From Typhlomys cinereus (lineage: Eukaryota; Chordata; Mammalia; Rodentia; Platacanthomyidae): a stretch of 64,000 nucleotides of DNA. The notes below the pieces were generated by a model. It was not told where the DNA came from, did no database searches, and was given only the letters and a program-made list of their open reading frames with translations. The position numbers were made by a program, and so were the translations under genes. The stretch covers positions 5,751,087 to 5,815,086 of the forward strand of contig JALPQD010000089.1 of assembly GCA_023101885.1 (NCBI GenBank). The letters are read 5' to 3'. The first letter of the stretch is position 1. Each line of letters begins with the position of its first letter. Below, piece after piece: positions 36,303 to 48,380 of this stretch.

Positions 36303-36642
36303 ATGAATTCTATTAAACTTTAAGCATATCAACATCCTCTGAAAAAATCAAACCAGATGGGGAAAAGTGGGCAGGACAGAAGCACTGTCCATTCAGGACT
36401 TTCTCCAGGGACAGAGAAATGACATTGAACAGCAGAGAGGCACAAGATCAGCACTCTGTCTCTAATGGAAGTGTTGAGTGGTCCCAGGACCCACAGGAGT
36501 AGGCCATCAATCACACAGGATGGGATGTCGGCTTCACTTGACATATATCTGCCCATGGGGAGTTTTGGCCTGTTAGACATAACCTAGAATTATCCAAGGT
36601 GAACTATCATAGATTCCTGAGATTTTCAAGTTGAGTTCAGAA
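36303..36642. other. Unassigned DNA
   Basis: Nothing recognised. Confidence 0.5.
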
Positions 36643-36658
36643 AGAAGGAAGGAAGGAA

Positions 36659-36695
<37 letters not shown>

Positions 36696-36920
36696 AGAGA
36701 AAGAGAGAGAGAGAAAAGAGAAAGAAAGAGAATAAAGAAAGAAAGACAGAAAGAAAGAAAGAAAGAAAGAAAGAAGAAAGAAGAAAGAAAGAAAAAGAGA
36801 AGGAGAGGGGAGGGAGGCATGGAGGAAGGAGGCAGGAAGGCAGGAGCGAAGAGGAAGGAAGGAAGGAAGGAAGGAAGGAAGGAAGGAAGGAAGGAAGGAA
36901 GGAAGGAAGGAAGGAAGGAA
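36643..36920 (+). repeat. Long purine tract of GGAA, GA and GAAA units
   Basis: About 278 bp, nearly all A/G. A (GGAA)n start, a (GA)n block, a (GAAA)n block and a final perfect (GGAA)n run (about 36853-36920). Confidence 0.95.
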
Positions 36921-38542
36921 GAGCAATTTGCAAGTGATTATCATATTCTCTCAAACAGAGGGGCATCTTTTTTCTGGGATTCATCTTGGTGATGTCTTCC
37001 TCACCCTTCCAGAAACATCCATCCTCTCTTCCCACTTGTATCTTGCTGTCCGGAGAGGCCGCACATCACAACCGTGGGCAATCTGTGTCCCCTTGGTTTG
37101 CACATTCCCCTTCCGTTTCTACCGTCTACCTTTCTGTAATGAAGAATCTTAAGATTGATGGAACAGAGAGCAGAGTCCTGCCACCAGTTAGCAGGACTTG
37201 TGCAGTGCTGGATCTGTTCCCACAAGCCCATTAGCTTCTCTTGGTTCCTGTCATCCTTAGAGACACCTGGATTAGAGGGACCAGGGGGAGAAATGTAGGT
37301 TCAAAGGTGTGAACCTGTCCATGTCGCCTGGCTTCCTTATTTTGAATCAATTTTCATTTTATTTGCTGTTTTTTGTGTACACATGTAACTGGAATTAGGG
37401 TCAGAAAACAGTAAATGTTCAGTTGTCAGGAATGCAAAGGAGATTCAAGGTTATAGAAACCCAAATCCCATCCTAATTTGGATTTTCTTAATGTCATTTT
37501 AAGACCAGGAAGGAGCACATCACCCAGAAATATACTCAGGATCACCTCTGGGGATCTGTCCAGCAGACAGCAGTCATCCTTCTCTTTCCCTCTTTTTGGT
37601 CCCCCTGTACATGTGGCCTTTTGATAAATAAAAATAGAGATTCAGCTCCTGAATAAGTTAAATATTTCTTAAGCAATGCAATTTTAGTTTCTTTTACAAC
37701 CCAGCTTAAGTCCTGAAGGTCAGACTTTGCCCCATTGTTAGTCTCTCATTGTTAGTAGCTATTACACTGACAGTTAGGTAGCAGTCCATCAGAATGATAC
37801 CCAGATCCTCTGTGGTTCAACTGCTGCAGTGTTTTATCCCACGAAGCAACTGCGAGTTTGTTCCATCTGGCTGCCTTAGCCATAGGCCACAGGGTGCATG
37901 ATGAGGACATTTTTAATGTTTTAAGCTTCCTGAGAACCATCACAGCAGTGCCTGCTACTCCTGCTGCTACACAGCTGCAGTCCAGAAGAGAGCTGAATCA
38001 TGAGGGTAGAAAGGTAGTAGACAGAGTAGAGAAGGACAGCCAGAAGGGTCTGCAAAGCAAAGGGGATTTCTTGAATCCAGTCTACATTAGAACAGGAAAA
38101 GGCTTAGTTTTTCTTTTCTTTTAAATTTTCATTGACTTTTGAGGGTTGAGTCCAAGGACTCAAGTCTAGGTTCCACAGGCCAAATGAGACAGACAGGTAC
38201 TGGAATACCAAGAGGTAAGTTCAGATTCCAAGAAGTTCAGTCAGCTTGAGTTCAAACTGTTTAAGATGAGAAGTGGTCTGCTTTCTATTTACACTCATAA
38301 GACGACTTTAAGAATGAAGTCTAGGAAAGGTCTCCCTGAACCCAAATTCATGGAATGCCAATAACTATCCTTACAATATGGCATTTGCTATTCCCAATAC
38401 TTTGACTAGTTCATGACCCATAATATTTATTTAATAATTATTCTTTTAAGAAAACTCTTAAGTCTTTTATTCTTAATTTGGAGATGTAAATTTTGATGAG
38501 GGTGAGTTAAAGGATACCTCTGTGGTAAAATTATTCACACAC
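36921..38542. other. Unassigned DNA
   Basis: No gene or confident repeat. Opposed short open frames of 63 and 88 codons (37752-37943 minus, 37858-38124 plus) overlap in a GC-richer patch and match no family I recognise. Confidence 0.4.

Positions 38543-38582
<40 letters not shown>
38543..38582 (+). repeat. (TAA)13 microsatellite
   Basis: Thirteen uninterrupted TAA units. Confidence 0.95.
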
Positions 38583-39221
38583 CAGCCTTTTTCTGGTGCC
38601 TCCCAGAGTTCTCAAAACCCTTGGAGTATCTGGATGCTCATAATGTCTTTGGTCATTGTAATGAACCTCTCTGGAACATTCTAGAGTCGGTGCTAATGAA
38701 GTGACTCAGTGGACCTCTAGATATCCTCAGGCCAAGTGCTTCTCCTGATCCTTCAGCACAGAATGGCAGAGTGTAAACTCCCATCACATCCCCACTTCCA
38801 TCATAAAGCTCTTGAACAAAGAGATTTGAAGAACTCCATGGTGGCAAAGTCGTCAAAGTGCTGAGGGTAGAGCTGGCCTGGCAGCTGTGCACACACAGGC
38901 CCCACCCCTGCCTTGTGATCCCGTCACTGGCTCTTTCCACTTGTGCCTTTCACTACGAACCATCGAACTTACATGCATTAAGTATCGACTCTTCCAAGTG
39001 ACATTTTGACTTAGGAAATTTCTCCTTTGTGAACGTTTTAAACATGGTACAACATTCAATGGAAGCCACGCTTCAACTTTTGTACTCTGATCTTTTCAAA
39101 GAGAGTATTAATCTCTTGAAATGCTGGGCAGTAGGTGTTGCAAAGTGAATGAATTTGCTCATACAATTATGAGAGTAAACAACCATTCCAACACAGTCAC
39201 GTTCCTATGCTCTGCTATTAT
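38583..39221. other. Unassigned DNA
   Basis: Nothing recognised. Confidence 0.5.
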
Positions 39222-39564
39222 TGCAGTTGTTCTTTTTCTGTGAGATAATGCTCAGACAACCAGCTTAAGGGAGAAAGAGACATTTATTTGTCCTACAGTT
39301 CCAGAGGGTATACCGTCCATTCTGGTGGAGATGGCATGTTACATGGTAGAAGCAGGAGATGGCTTAGGTCACTTCAGCCCTCAGTAGTAACTGCAAGAGC
39401 AGACAGCTGGGGTAAGCAAAGGCTACCCAACCTCAAGGCCCAGCTCCTGTGATATGCCTTCCTCCCACAAGGTTCCATCTCCTAAAGGTGCCACGACCTT
39501 CTCAAATATTAACGCATCAAACACATGACCTGGTGGGGGGGCAAATCACATTCAATCCATGACA
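39222..39564 (-). mobile_element. MT-like MaLR LTR
   Basis: Inverted order: cagcttaagggagaaagag, acatttatttgtcctacag, ttccagagggtataccgtcc, ctcctgtgatatgccttcc, ggttccatctcctaaaggtg, caatccatgaca end. Same family as 17113 and the LTRs at 60570 and 62290. Confidence 0.75.
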
Positions 39565-41299
39565 GCCATTCAATAGATTAAGTATATTAATTTTACTTAC
39601 AAATCGCAGTATGTTTATTTGAACCATAACTCCAGAATAAGTATAGGTATGTGTAATATCTCACTTGAGCTATTCAAGTTATTTTAGCAAACTTTTGAGA
39701 CAGGGAGGGGATTTAAGAGAAGCCACAAAACTGTAGCCACATGAATTTGTTGATGTGGCATCTACTGTCTGAAATAAAGGTGATCTTGTGAGGCTGAATC
39801 CTTAGGATGATGGAGTCTGATGCTCACTTCTGTCAGTAAGTATCAAAGTGGAATTGAATTATTGGATGCAGGGATGGTACTGGGTGAGGAGAGAACTGCA
39901 ATAACGCCTATGAGGAAGATAACTCACGAGAATCTTCACTCAGATTTCAGCTTTGCCACTAACTTTACTTGTGATATCTACTATTAGATATGCAAGGTGA
40001 GCACAGACAAGATACTTGTGATGGTTGAAGAGTTTAGGTGATCAATAATATTAAACAGAAACTTAATACAATCTAAAATATAATGATGGAGACAAGGTGC
40101 TTTTTACAAGGCTACCTGTTTAAGAGAACATGGATCTTACTCATCTGAACCTTTTTCAGTTTAACTACCTATAGCACTTTGTCTGCACATTGTCAGTAAA
40201 TTCAGAACCACATGGCTGATGGGAACAAGACAATCTGTCTTATGATTGTCTGGCCTCATCCCTCAGTTGAACATGGCAGGAGAGGTCACATTTGCAATGT
40301 CCTATGGACTCAAAGGCAGCTTCAGCTGCACCTTCCCAGCTTCATACAAAGACCTTGAAGACTTCCTTGCAGAAACTCTGACCTGCTACCCATTGCCTGA
40401 CCCAGAAGCTTCCCAAAGCCTTAGTGCAAGCATCCATGGCAAAGTAACACTTGCATTTTGCATGACCACAAGACCAGCAATGTATAAGTGATTCTGCCAA
40501 GTTCTTTTGTCACTTCTGAATGCAGACTGCACCACACCCCTTCAATTATATTTTTAGTGTCCTCTGTGTCCCTTAGATGCTGAACCTAAGACAATTTTTC
40601 CCTAAGGTAAATGCTTTTGGGTACTGAATCTTTTAGTGGCAATATCAGTCTAACCTTCTCCTTTCCCAATGATTTTTTGTGTTCACATATTGGAATCATG
40701 ACCAGTGGAGGTCTTGCCCTCAAATAATCTTTCCTATTGTCCCAGTGAAGAGAACGATGTTTCTGTTTAATATTATCGATCACCTAACCTCTTCAACCAT
40801 CACAGGTATCTTGTCTGTGCTCACCTTGCATACAACTTTCAACTCACACTCTTCGTCACCAAGCTGGATACTTTATGTATCTTCATATTCTTGCACACTG
40901 CACCGTTGAATTAAAAAAAGTGAACTGTAATCACACACAGTCTGGATGCTATACTATTTGTCAAATTGCACCAAAGAAATGAATACATTGTTGTAAAATT
41001 CAGCTCATTCAAATTGCAGATATGGGTAGAACGCAACCCAATTCTTTATCAAAATGTAGCCAAAAAAATCCTCTAGTCCAGTTCCCAATAGCGCTCTTGG
41101 TCCCTTCTAAAGCTCTTGAGTTAGATCTTACTGCTTGCATTGTACTAGGCTGTCTGCTTTTCTGAACCTTCACCCCCAAATGACCCATAAAGTTCTGCTT
41201 ACAATATTCTACGTTTCCTGTAGCCTGCAGCTCCGGAAACTTCCACAAACCAATTGCAAAGTCAACAAACTACCTGGTCAGATTTGTCGCACACAATTC
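39565..41299. other. Unassigned DNA
   Basis: About 1.7 kb. An 81-codon plus-strand open frame (40246-40491) translates into balanced amino-acid usage but matches no family I recognise; no splice or promoter context supports it. Confidence 0.4.
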
Positions 41300-41550
41300 C
41301 ACTCCTCAGAACCAATTTTCTGCATTGGTTTATTTTCTGATTGCTTGGCAAAAGGAAGTCAAGGAAAGACACGCTTTGGCTTATTTGAGAAGGGATACAG
41401 TTCATCATGGCAGGAAGACATGGAAGTGAGCTCCTCATTCAGGAAAGACAGCAAGACAAATGACCACACTACGTTTTTATTCTGTCTGCACTCTAGGCAA
41501 TGCAAGGTGCTGTCCTAATTCAGTGTGGCTCTTCCCTACACAGTTAAACC
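41300..41550 (-). mobile_element. Possible MaLR-type LTR fragment
   Basis: The run ctttggcttatttgagaagg, gatacagttcatcatggcag, gaagacatggaagtgagc, then gtgtggctcttccctacac and gttaaacccttcttgaaatg resembles an inverted rodent LTR. Confidence 0.5.
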
Positions 41551-41859
41551 CTTCTTGAAATGAGCTTGCAGGCATTTACACAGCTTCATCTTTTAGATGA
41601 TCAAAGTCCCATCAAATTTATGATTAAAATAATCAATCATGGACCTAAATAGCTAACTGTGAAAATAGAGGACCTAGTTTAGAGTCTGACACAAAAGAAA
41701 TCCTTAGTATAAAATTTTTAATTTATAACTAAGTAAGTACATACAAAGAAGTGTGAATAATGTCTTCACAATTGCTGAGGAAACCAGCATGCTGACCTTC
41801 AGAATTAAGTTATTACAAAGGTTAGAGTTTATATTCCCTGGGGCTCAGAGTGCTTGATG
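41551..41859. other. Unassigned AT-rich DNA
   Basis: Nothing recognised. Confidence 0.5.
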
Positions 41860-41885
41860 TTTGTTTGTTTGTTTGTTTGTTTGTG
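41860..41885 (+). repeat. (TTTG)n microsatellite
   Basis: Six TTTG units. Confidence 0.9.
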
Positions 41886-41910
41886 AGAGATTAACCACAG
41901 AAATGTCATG

Positions 41911-41959
<49 letters not shown>

Positions 41960-42085
41960 GAGTTCAGAAGAAAATGATCCACCTTGGTTTTCTCTTTCTA
42001 CCATGTGGGTTCCTGAGATCAAACTCAGATCACTAGGTTAGGTGATTGGTAACTTTACCCACTGGATCATCTTGACAGTCCTCTA
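41911..42085 (-). mobile_element. B2-superfamily SINE with (TG)n tail
   Basis: A (TG)n block (41911-41956), then gttttctctttctaccatgtgggttcc, gagatcaaactcagatcac (B-box complement) and taactttacccactggatc (A-box complement). Confidence 0.65.
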
Positions 42086-42616
42086 TGTGTATCCTTATAG
42101 TTGCTCCGAATTGCTCCTATTCAGAGATAAATGTTTTGATGTTGTCTTTTGTTGACTTCATATTGCAAGTATGTTAGGAAGGCAATTTGATCTAGAAAGA
42201 GAGAAAGGCTAACTCCATTATATTCCCAAGGTTTCTATCATTTGTATTCTGTCTTTACCAAAGAATCTAAGACAAGACATTCATAGTTGGCAGAGGAAAT
42301 AAATCATTTACAAAGAACATTGGATCCCTGCAAATATAACCCTTTTGACTACATCTACCTTGCTGGTAGTTCTTGATCACTTTTTAAATATCAAAGTATT
42401 TGAAAAAAGCAATGAATGTTGACATCTAATTATAAACAAAGAACATATTTTGCATACAAAATTGGCAGTAAGTAAAGAATAATTCCTCATGCTGATGAGT
42501 AGCTGTTTGCATTGAGTTAAACTTTCAACAGAGGTCAGTGGGAATGTATACTAAAGCTACAAGCTTGTGTTCATTGTAAAAGACTAGATGTAATTCCATT
42601 GTTAAAAATGGATCTT
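42086..42616. other. Unassigned AT-rich DNA
   Basis: Nothing recognised. Confidence 0.5.
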
Positions 42617-42890
42617 GGGGCTGGAGAGGTGGCTCAGGGGTTAAGCCTCTGCCTTGCAGGTGGAAGGTCCTGAATTCGGATCCTAGACCCCACATATAGA
42701 CGCCGGGCGGAAGCCGGAGTGGCATGCATTTCTGGTCCTGGTAGAGCGGAGCCTGTGAATCCCAGGGTAGAGTAAACAAGAAGGAGGTGGAGGTGGTCCA
42801 TGGTGGTTCCCGAATTCGCCCGTGGTTCTACACATACATATACACACATACATACACACACATGCACACATGCACAATTGAATAAATGAA
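42617..42890 (+). mobile_element. Lineage-type long B2-superfamily SINE (copy C)
   Basis: Starts ggggctggagaggtggctc, with tgaattcggatcctagacc (B-box region), acgccgggcggaagccgg, tttctggtcctggtagagcg, gcctgtgaatcccagggtag, ggttcccgaattcgcccg, a CA/TA-rich tail and the final aattgaataaatg. No clear TSD. Confidence 0.88.
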
Positions 42891-44780
42891 AAGAAGAATC
42901 TTAAAGCAATAATGATTAATGCAAACACATATATTGCACGAGAATATTTATTACGATATTGTGCATAAAAAAAAGGTGGAATCAATGGAAATCATCACGA
43001 AGAGTATATGTTCCATTAAATAATCAAATTGATTGTTACATTATTAAAATCCATGCCATAAATTTCTATGCTTATACTGAAAATTGTGTCATCAAAAGAT
43101 AATTAATGTAAGTGCATTACTTCTTTTAGCTGTATCTTTATCTGTCTTTAAATAAAATATATTTTATTGGGTAATTAATAAGAGCAGTGCAGGTTATAGT
43201 ATTATATATCTGTGAATAAATTTAGCCCTGCTTCAGCATCCTTCTCCATAAATGGTGCTAAATTCATACGTGTGGGTGGCATCCGGTGGCTCTCATAGAA
43301 ATTCTAGGTCTGTGGGCTATACGATATGGGACAGCTACTGTTTCATGGTATCATTGCAAAAAGTTCATTATCTAAGCCTATTTCTTCTTTCCAAAGCCTA
43401 TGGCTCCATCCACCAAATAGGGGCATATATTATTTTAGTTCCTGAAACTGTGATTCTTCGTATGAACCCCCTCCTACATTGTTGACCACTGTCTCAGAGA
43501 CCCCGCATCCCTCCCAGCCCTGTGAAAACAGGATCTAGTTAATTGGCATTTAGGACCTAAAATCTTTTCCCGTGTCTCAATGCCTCTCTCTAGGTCCTGT
43601 GGAGGAACCTCACCCCCAACGCAAGGTCATGAGCTTCCATGACCTTGAGGCTTGAGAATGCCAACTATTGCCGTCCTCTGTGAGGCGGAAGTAAGAAGCT
43701 GCGAAACAAAGTCCTAGCATACTGAGGGTTATGAAATATGGAACAGTGGAAGGGAGAAGTTGATATCTGAAGAAACACGATGCTTCCTTTTTCAGCGCAG
43801 ATGAAGGAAAACATTCAGCCACGTGTTGTTTTCCTAACAGTCGCTCCTTCAATTGGTTTGTTATAAAACCAACCTCAGCAGTTAGATGACCTTGGTGCCC
43901 TGCTCAGCTTTTTCTTTTCCTTGCCACCTAAAGGCACTTGCTTGTGTCTTTCTGCTTCCATTTCATCATCTGTAATGTGGGGATTTAGGACAGGATCCCC
44001 TAGATCCGGGTGTCCCCGAGAGGCTGAGTGAGACCAAGGTTGATGTAGCCTTACTGCAGGCCTCTCTCCAGCACTGCCCCCCCCCCCAGTGTACAGCAGG
44101 AGCTGCTTGGAGCAGAGACAGGTATGAAATAAAACTGCCCCCTTATGAGCCCTGCACTGGATGGTCCTGTGCGGTCCCTAGCTTGGGTGAAGGCTTGGGT
44201 ACAGGCTAGCCCTGGGAGGAGGGCATGTATGGGGGGTGGTCAGTGTAATTACTTTTTAATTTTTTTAAATGAGAGAAAGCTTGGTGTGTGCATGCTCCTG
44301 GTTTATGTTGTAGGCATGGAAACCTCGACAGTATAAGCGTGAGCCAGGCAGCATGACTGCTCTCTCCCAGCCTCCCTCCTTCTCCCCCCCCTCATTAGTT
44401 TTCTGTGCTTTCAGTTTCACAGTTCCCTATTGGCTAGCTTACATTTCAACTAACTATATGGTATAGATATCTGAAGATACTGTACTGACCAAGTGCCTGG
44501 GCTGTGTACCATGGAACAAAATGGAAACAGAACATCCTAGTCAGCTGCCTTTAGACCACTTTGCTCTAGTTGATGTCTATGTCTACAACTTCTAAAACAT
44601 GATGGGACTTGGTGCTTGGAAGATAAGACAGGGTGATGGGGTGGATGACTAGATCAAAATATGTCATTTGCATGTTTGAAAATGTCATAGTGAAACATTA
44701 TTTTCTTAATATTAATACATATTGACAAAAATTAGTTCAGATTAATTCCCAATAATTTCTTATAATAATACATGCTGATT
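42891..44780. other. Unassigned DNA
   Basis: About 1.9 kb without a recognisable gene or repeat; includes a short C11 homopolymer near 44080. Confidence 0.45.
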
Positions 44781-44784
44781 ACAA

Positions 44785-44890
44785 ATGGCACACCCTTGTA
44801 ATCTTACTATTGAGGAGACTAAGGGAAAGCAACAAGAATTTAAAGACCACTTGGATGATATAGTGAGACCCTAAACTCAAAATAAGACAA
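44785..44890 (+). mobile_element. B1 SINE fragment
   Basis: The run ggcacacccttgtaatctta, attgaggagactaagggaaag, gatgatatagtgagaccct follows the B1 order. Confidence 0.65.
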
Positions 44891-45555
44891 ACAATGCACA
44901 TTGTCAACACCAACAAAAGATAATTAGTGCCTCATAAATATACCATAAACATCCGTCAAATAAATGGGGAAGTGAAAATTAAAAAGCAAGATATCTCCTG
45001 CATTGCCTGTCTACATTCCTTGCCCAAATTTGTTCGCTCATCTGTGATATAGATTTGTTTTAGTATTAATTTAATAAATTTAATATTTTGTTCATTGGCA
45101 ATAATATTATTCAACGGCTGAAATTCATGACCCAAACCAAGCATTCCTAAGAGGTTACTGCCACTGTTTACAGTGATATCTTTGGATTCATGGGAAAGAA
45201 GCTCCACAGATCCTTTGAGCAGGTCAGTCAAGCTTGAGGTCTCTGCAAATAAAGGGGAAAGCTTAGTATGAAGGTGGAGGCACCAGCGGTGTCGGGCAAG
45301 TTGAGAAGAAATGCAAGCACGGGAACTCCAAAACGTCATGTGCCAAATGATATCTGAGCACAGAACATCAGGCAAAAGTAGAAAAGAGTTCCATTCTGCG
45401 CTGTTACAACCCCAGCTTAGCTCTGGGTGGTATTACATTAGCACAGGGGCTAATTAGGAGAGTTAGCTCCCCTCTCACCCAGGTGTTTGCATTCAAACAC
45501 TAGATATGCTGTGCACAGTGTGACTTTGGAATCCAATGTTGAAATTAATGTTGAA
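44891..45555. other. Unassigned AT-rich DNA
   Basis: No gene; a 139-codon minus-strand open frame (44956-45375) shows no recognisable domain. Confidence 0.45.
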
Positions 45556-45820
45556 AAGAGTTCTTGTTGGATCCGCAGAACCCACATAAGCAGCCAGACG
45601 CAGTGGTCTGCATCTACAGTCTCAGCACTTACGGTGAGGTAAGAGGTAAAAGACAAGAAAATCAGCTGGAAGTATGCAAACTAGCTAAAACAATGTTGCA
45701 GAAATAGCAAGAGAGATTCTGCCTCAAAAACAAAGGTAGGAGGGAATTGATTCCCCAAAATTGTCCTCTCACCTCTATGTATGTCCCATGACATTTGCAT
45801 GTCTATATACACACAGAAAT
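45556..45820 (+). mobile_element. B4-type SINE
   Basis: The run gttggatccgcagaacccac, gcagtggtctgcatctacag, tctcagcacttacggtgag, cctcaaaaacaaagg, then ttgtcctctcacctctatg follows the B4 order from the B box onward. Confidence 0.6.
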
Positions 45821-46119
45821 ACAACACACACATGGACGCAACATATACCATACAGATGAACAATCCATTTTTCAAAGTTTAAAATAGTCTTTGCCAGTCA
45901 CCTTAGGCCTCTTCAGGTTGATAACACTGATCTGAACACATTCTCAATGTTCTATCCTGTGCTTCGAACACAGTAGCAAGAATCAGCTCTCCAGCAGCCT
46001 GAAACGGTCATATTAGCAGGTCCTAGGTGAAACATAACACTTGTTTCTGAGAATTTCAGTGAAATTCAGGTATCACCCTGGCAACTTGTGAAGTGGTCCT
46101 TCGGACACATATTTGAGGA
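45821..46119. other. Unassigned DNA
   Basis: Nothing recognised. Confidence 0.5.
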
Positions 46120-46480
46120 ATTATTTAGCTAAGGAAGGTCTTTGGACTAGCCAGCAGGAGATTACCTTTATTGGTTTAATTGAACTGAGAAGACGTGTCT
46201 ATTGCGGGTGAGACCTTTCCCTGTGTGAGTATATAAAGGCGAGAGAGAGAACTAGCTGGAATTTGTAAGATGGTAGTGTAGAAAGCTAATATGTAACATG
46301 GGTCCTTACCCATTTGGCTCCTGACTCTGGATGTGGCATGGCTAGTAACTTCAATTCAAGCTGGTAACTATAACCTGGAGTTGTGTGAGTCAACAAATTC
46401 CCTTGCTCCTCTCTATTGTTTGTGCAATGTATTCATTAAAGCAGCAAATTTATAAAACTAAAACAATAACCAACAAGACT
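46120..46480 (+). mobile_element. Older MaLR/ORR1-related LTR
   Basis: Has the ERVL-type LTR layout: attgaactgagaagacgtg, gggtgagacctttccctg, gtatataaaggcgagagag (a TATA-type block), ctcctgactctggatgtgg and gtaactataacctggagttg. Confidence 0.6.
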
Positions 46481-46627
46481 TAATTACTCAAGTAACTTTA
46501 ATGTACTCAGAGTCTAGAATTTATGCAATAATAACATAAATAGAATTATAAAAGGTAAGCGTTTGGAGGTATAAGAAGGTGGTCATAGGAAGACACCATA
46601 TGTCATAGACATACGCTAAAGGGGTGC

Positions 46628-46998
46628 TGTGTTAGTCATCTTTCTTGTCTGTAACAAATACCTGTGAGAAATCACCTTATAAAGATGAAAGGTTTATTTG
46701 GGCTCACAGTTATAGAGCTTAGTCCTTGATTGATTGTCTCTGTAACTTGTGAGCCTATGGTGATACATTGTGGCAGAAGCACATGGTACAGCAAAACTGT
46801 TCATCTCTGACCAAGAACAAATGAGAGAAGAAACGAGAGAGGGGTCCATTTCTCTAAAGGGCCTGCACCAACACCTAGAAAACCTCTAATTAGTTCCCAC
46901 CTCATGAAGGTTCCACTACTCTCCCACCAGCCTAAGGCTCTGGGCCAGGGTTTCAGCACATGAATCTTTGGGAAATGTTCCAGATCCAAACTATAGCA
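46628..46998 (-). mobile_element. MT/MST-like MaLR LTR
   Basis: Inverted order: tgtgttagtcatctttcttg, ggtttatttgggctcacag, ggcagaagcacatggtac, gttcccacctcatgaaggttc, ccaaactatagca end. Flanking 5-mers do not match. Confidence 0.7.
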
Positions 46999-47587
46999 AG
47001 GATCAGTAAGTACTTAGAAGATAGAATCAAGGTTGGTTCAATGCCCTGAAAAAACAGAGTACATAGACTTCTTTTCTGAAGAAGAAAAAAAATACATTAT
47101 ATGGAAACATTAGCACAGCCATGAAATCACACGTGAGGGTGACCTTCTAGTCATTAAAATGTAAGATATTAAATCAGTTATTATTTTATCTGGACTCTAT
47201 CCCATTTGTGTGATTCTCTCACTGTTTCTTAGGGAACGTGCAGAAACGCATGCCTTCTTTTCATGACACATGCATGTACCATCCATTGTGTCAGAGGTGC
47301 ACTCTGACCACACTTGACCCCTCAGATTGCCTTCCAGCTCTCTTAGACATTAAATTAAGTAGAGAAGAACCATTGGGCGGGGTCAAGTGATTTATCAGGA
47401 TCAATAGCTCTGACTGACTCTGGAAGATGCAGTGCATATTCCATATTGAAAGGGCAGAATCTGTCAGCTAACAGGAAACGCTCCAAGCACACATAATGCA
47501 TGTCAGGACATCATAAAATGCTGATCATTCAATTCAGGGGCCATCTTGAAACATCCTTATTCCCCACGTGCCTGGTGCCTGGAAGAG
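46999..47587. other. Unassigned DNA
   Basis: Nothing recognised. Confidence 0.5.
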
Positions 47588-47603
47588 CCACTAGATGGCG
47601 CTG
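47588..47603 (+). promoter_or_regulatory. CTCF-type motif
   Basis: The sequence ccactagatggcgctg fits the CTCF core consensus (CCASYAGRKGGCGCTG form) on the plus strand. The flanking 150 bp on each side look single-copy rather than SINE-derived. Binding is inferred. Confidence 0.65.
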
Positions 47604-48048
47604 TGATTTCAAAATGGATTACCTTGAAAGGACTGGGAAGAGCCACCAAGAATATTTCCAGCCCCCTCTAGTCAAGTCCATGCATTATGCATGCAGACTG
47701 GATCCCCCCTATCTGTTCCGCCTTCCACATCCTGTCAGCATCCTACATGAAAAATGGAGCGAGTAATAGACCTTATTTAGTGTTCATGTAAGGATCACAT
47801 TCAATAATGGATGGTAAGGTATTCAGTAGACTCTAAACAATGGACTCGATATTAATGTGTCTAATTGTCACCAATAAGTGTAAATCAAAGGAGTATGAAG
47901 TTAAGAGAATAGAGGGTAGCTGATAATGATCCCAATAGCTGTGCTTCATAAGTCAGTCATAAAATAAAGAGACCAATGAAAAAGAATAGCAATGTTAAGG
48001 AAGTCTGTAATTGTCTATCTGAAAAGTCCTACCAAAAAGAAAAGGTAA
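47604..48048. other. Unassigned AT-rich DNA
   Basis: Nothing recognised. Confidence 0.5.
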
Positions 48049-48120
48049 AAGAAGAAAAAAGGAAGCAAGGAAGGAAGGGGAAAGGGAAGGGAAGGGAGGA
48101 GGGGGAAAGGAAGGAAGGAA
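48049..48120 (+). repeat. Purine-rich low-complexity tract
   Basis: Imperfect aagg/gggaa units. Confidence 0.85.
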
Positions 48121-48380
48121 TGTAGGAATCTATGAGATTTTTTTTCATATATCACATTTGGATCACATTTCTATTTAAATATTCTTAAGTCTACCTATGC
48201 CTTAAGACTTCAGTGATCATCAGACAAAAATCAGCATAAAGATGACTCATGTATTGGCAATAAAATATACTAAAATCATTATCCATTATCATCAACTATT
48301 GAACCCCCTACATAATATCTCCAGAGATGTTTCCATTCGAATTTACATAAGAACAATGGATTTACAGAAGGACAATGATT
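48121..48380. other. Unassigned AT-rich DNA
   Basis: Nothing recognised. Confidence 0.5.

Noticed and set aside
36573..37035. Open frames of 64-132 codons rich in Ser/Phe/Leu/Pro
   Set aside because: Product of the purine/pyrimidine tract at 36643-36920.
44956..45375. 139-codon minus-strand open frame
   Set aside because: No recognisable domain or exon signals.
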